A stretch of 64,000 nucleotides of DNA from NCBI GenBank assembly GCA_035041965.1, contig JAPYMA010000943.1:19967-83966 (forward strand), written 5' to 3'. The notes under the pieces were generated by a model, which was not told where the DNA came from, did not search any database, and saw only the letters and a program-made list of their open reading frames with translations. The stretch comes from Anisakis pegreffii (Eukaryota > Nematoda > Chromadorea > Rhabditida > Anisakidae). A program made the translations under genes and the position numbers. This document shows positions 62,997 to 64,000 of this stretch, in pieces; position 1 is the first letter of the stretch; every line of letters begins with the position of its first letter.

Positions 62997-64000
62997 ATGG
63001 GTGAATTCGTGCCGAAATTTGAACGCGATTTGGAGAATCGCAATACGGGACCGAAGGCGTTGCCGACATCGGGCGCAATCCCGGTGCGTAATGAGAAAGG
63101 TGAAGTGACAATGCAGAAAGTGAAAGTGGTACGCTATATGGCTGGAAAAATGTGAGTGTTTTGATGTTCATTTTTGAGTTATTGTTGGTTTGGTGGCTTT
63201 CGAATTGATTTCATTTAATGAGAGTTCCGGTAGCCTATAGAATCTGCTTTGGTTAAGTTTGATGTGGGCGCACTAGAAAGAATGTTGCAAATGGAATTGG
63301 AACACCTCAGTGGATTGTCGTTGTCGTTGTTGTTGTTTGTGAAAGAGAGTGTGAACGTAGAGCTTGAAGCTAAAACTAAGCTTAGTTTATACTGAGATCA
63401 GGTGTCAAATGTTAACAACCTAAAGTTAAAGCTTAGCTTACGATTAGGTTGATTCAGTTCAAAGTAACTGAACTTTCTGCGACACCTTTGCAATCTTTTT
63501 TCATTGATTAGTGGCGGTCTATTGAAGAGAAGCAGAACCGATGAGACGTGATCGGTGTTAAGATTGAATGAAGTATTATTTGATGAATCTGATGAATCGT
63601 GAATAGAACGACATTTGCATGGTTGCTAATTGAAACAATTCAACAGAAGTGCTGTGCTGATTAAACGAGAAATTGTTTTGATACAAGACGGATGGAAGTA
63701 TCAGTTTATTAATGAAATCAATAGACTGTTTGTTAAGACCAGCCTATGTGCAAGGAGAATATGATTCGTCGGGACCTGAAGATAGCGATGAAGAGGATCG
63801 TGTTGCCGATATCCGTAGAGTTGGACGTTCTGCAGGAGCAGGAGACGATCGAAGACTGCACGATGCACCGCTTCGTACAGAACGGTTAGTGGGGCGATTT
63901 AATTTGGTGGTTTTTTTTTGACTTGTTCAACGCAGAGACACGAGATCTTCCTTACATTAGGGAATAGTGAATGCTGAGAATGTGGAAGTGAAAAATTTTA
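62997..64000 (+). CDS. mfap-1: Microfibrillar-associated protein 1 homologue, 5' part (cut by window end)
   Basis: Despite the historical name, MFAP1 is a nuclear protein associated with the spliceosomal B complex and needed for pre-mRNA splicing. Exon 1 is 62997-63151 and exon 2 is 63738-63884, joined in phase 2. Exon 1 contains the family signature GAIPVRNEKGEV followed by KVKVVRYMAGK, aligning with GAVPVRNEKGEISMEKVKVKRYVSGK-type N-termini. Exon 2 continues PAYVQGEYDSSGPEDSDEED, the acidic stretch found next in the family. The donor after exon 2 (GTTAGT at 63885) implies more exons beyond 64000. About 100 residues are visible of an expected 430-480. The start ATG follows a purine-rich leader. 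Confidence 0.88.

Noticed and set aside
58885..64000. PEX19 and MFAP1 as an operon
   Set aside because: They are 2.2 kb apart with a polyadenylation signal between them, much more than typical nematode operon spacing.

Overview
The window is AT-rich eukaryotic DNA whose genes are split by many short to medium introns ending in TTTCAG or TTTTAG-like acceptors. The gene content fits a nematode: a TWK-type two-pore potassium channel, a single CHD1-type remodeller, CSRNP, PEX19 and MFAP1 homologues. The long introns and the load of small repeats suggest a parasitic species, perhaps an ascaridoid-type clade III worm, but that placement is inference. I joined exons by hand from splice consensus, reading phase and family similarity. 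The exon chains below close in frame.

Layout from left to right. (1) 1-3425: no gene recognised. (2) 3426-32346 (+): a 32-exon gene for a CHD1 chromodomain helicase of about 2278 aa. (3) 11576-21173 (-): a complete ten-exon EHD-family dynamin-like GTPase gene. It lies antisense inside the 11.8-kb intron 13 of chd-1, which splits the helicase ATPase domain. One intron of this nested gene carries a roughly 3.6-kb minisatellite made of 30-31-bp units. (4) 32347-37935: about 5.6 kb without a recognised gene. (5) 37936-43497 (+): a K2P/TWK-family channel in which neither pore loop has a canonical GYG/GFG filter. (6) 46430-55914 (+): a 17-exon CSRNP/AXUD1-family nuclear protein of about 946 aa. (7) 58885-60802 (+): PEX19, 307 aa, with a C-terminal CaaX box. 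(8) 62997 to the window end (+): the 5' part of MFAP1, a spliceosome-associated protein.

The genes do not form a pathway or an operon. They are independent, mostly housekeeping or neuronal genes separated by 2-5.6 kb, with no tight spacing suggestive of trans-spliced polycistrons. Two nuclear chromatin/transcription genes (chd-1, CSRNP) and one splicing gene (MFAP1) sit beside a membrane channel and a peroxisome biogenesis factor.

The introns are rich in recent local duplications, including exon relics in chd-1 and repeat pairs that flank single exons. They also hold at least four kinds of mobile-element debris: a palindromic MITE (2 copies), a dispersed element of about 270-290 bp (3 near-full and 2 partial copies), a TIR element of about 615 bp, and a LINE reverse-transcriptase 3' fragment. 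The most unusual items are the nested gene with its embedded minisatellite, the predicted replacement of the EH domain by a charged tail in the EHD-like protein, and the degenerate pores of the K2P channel.
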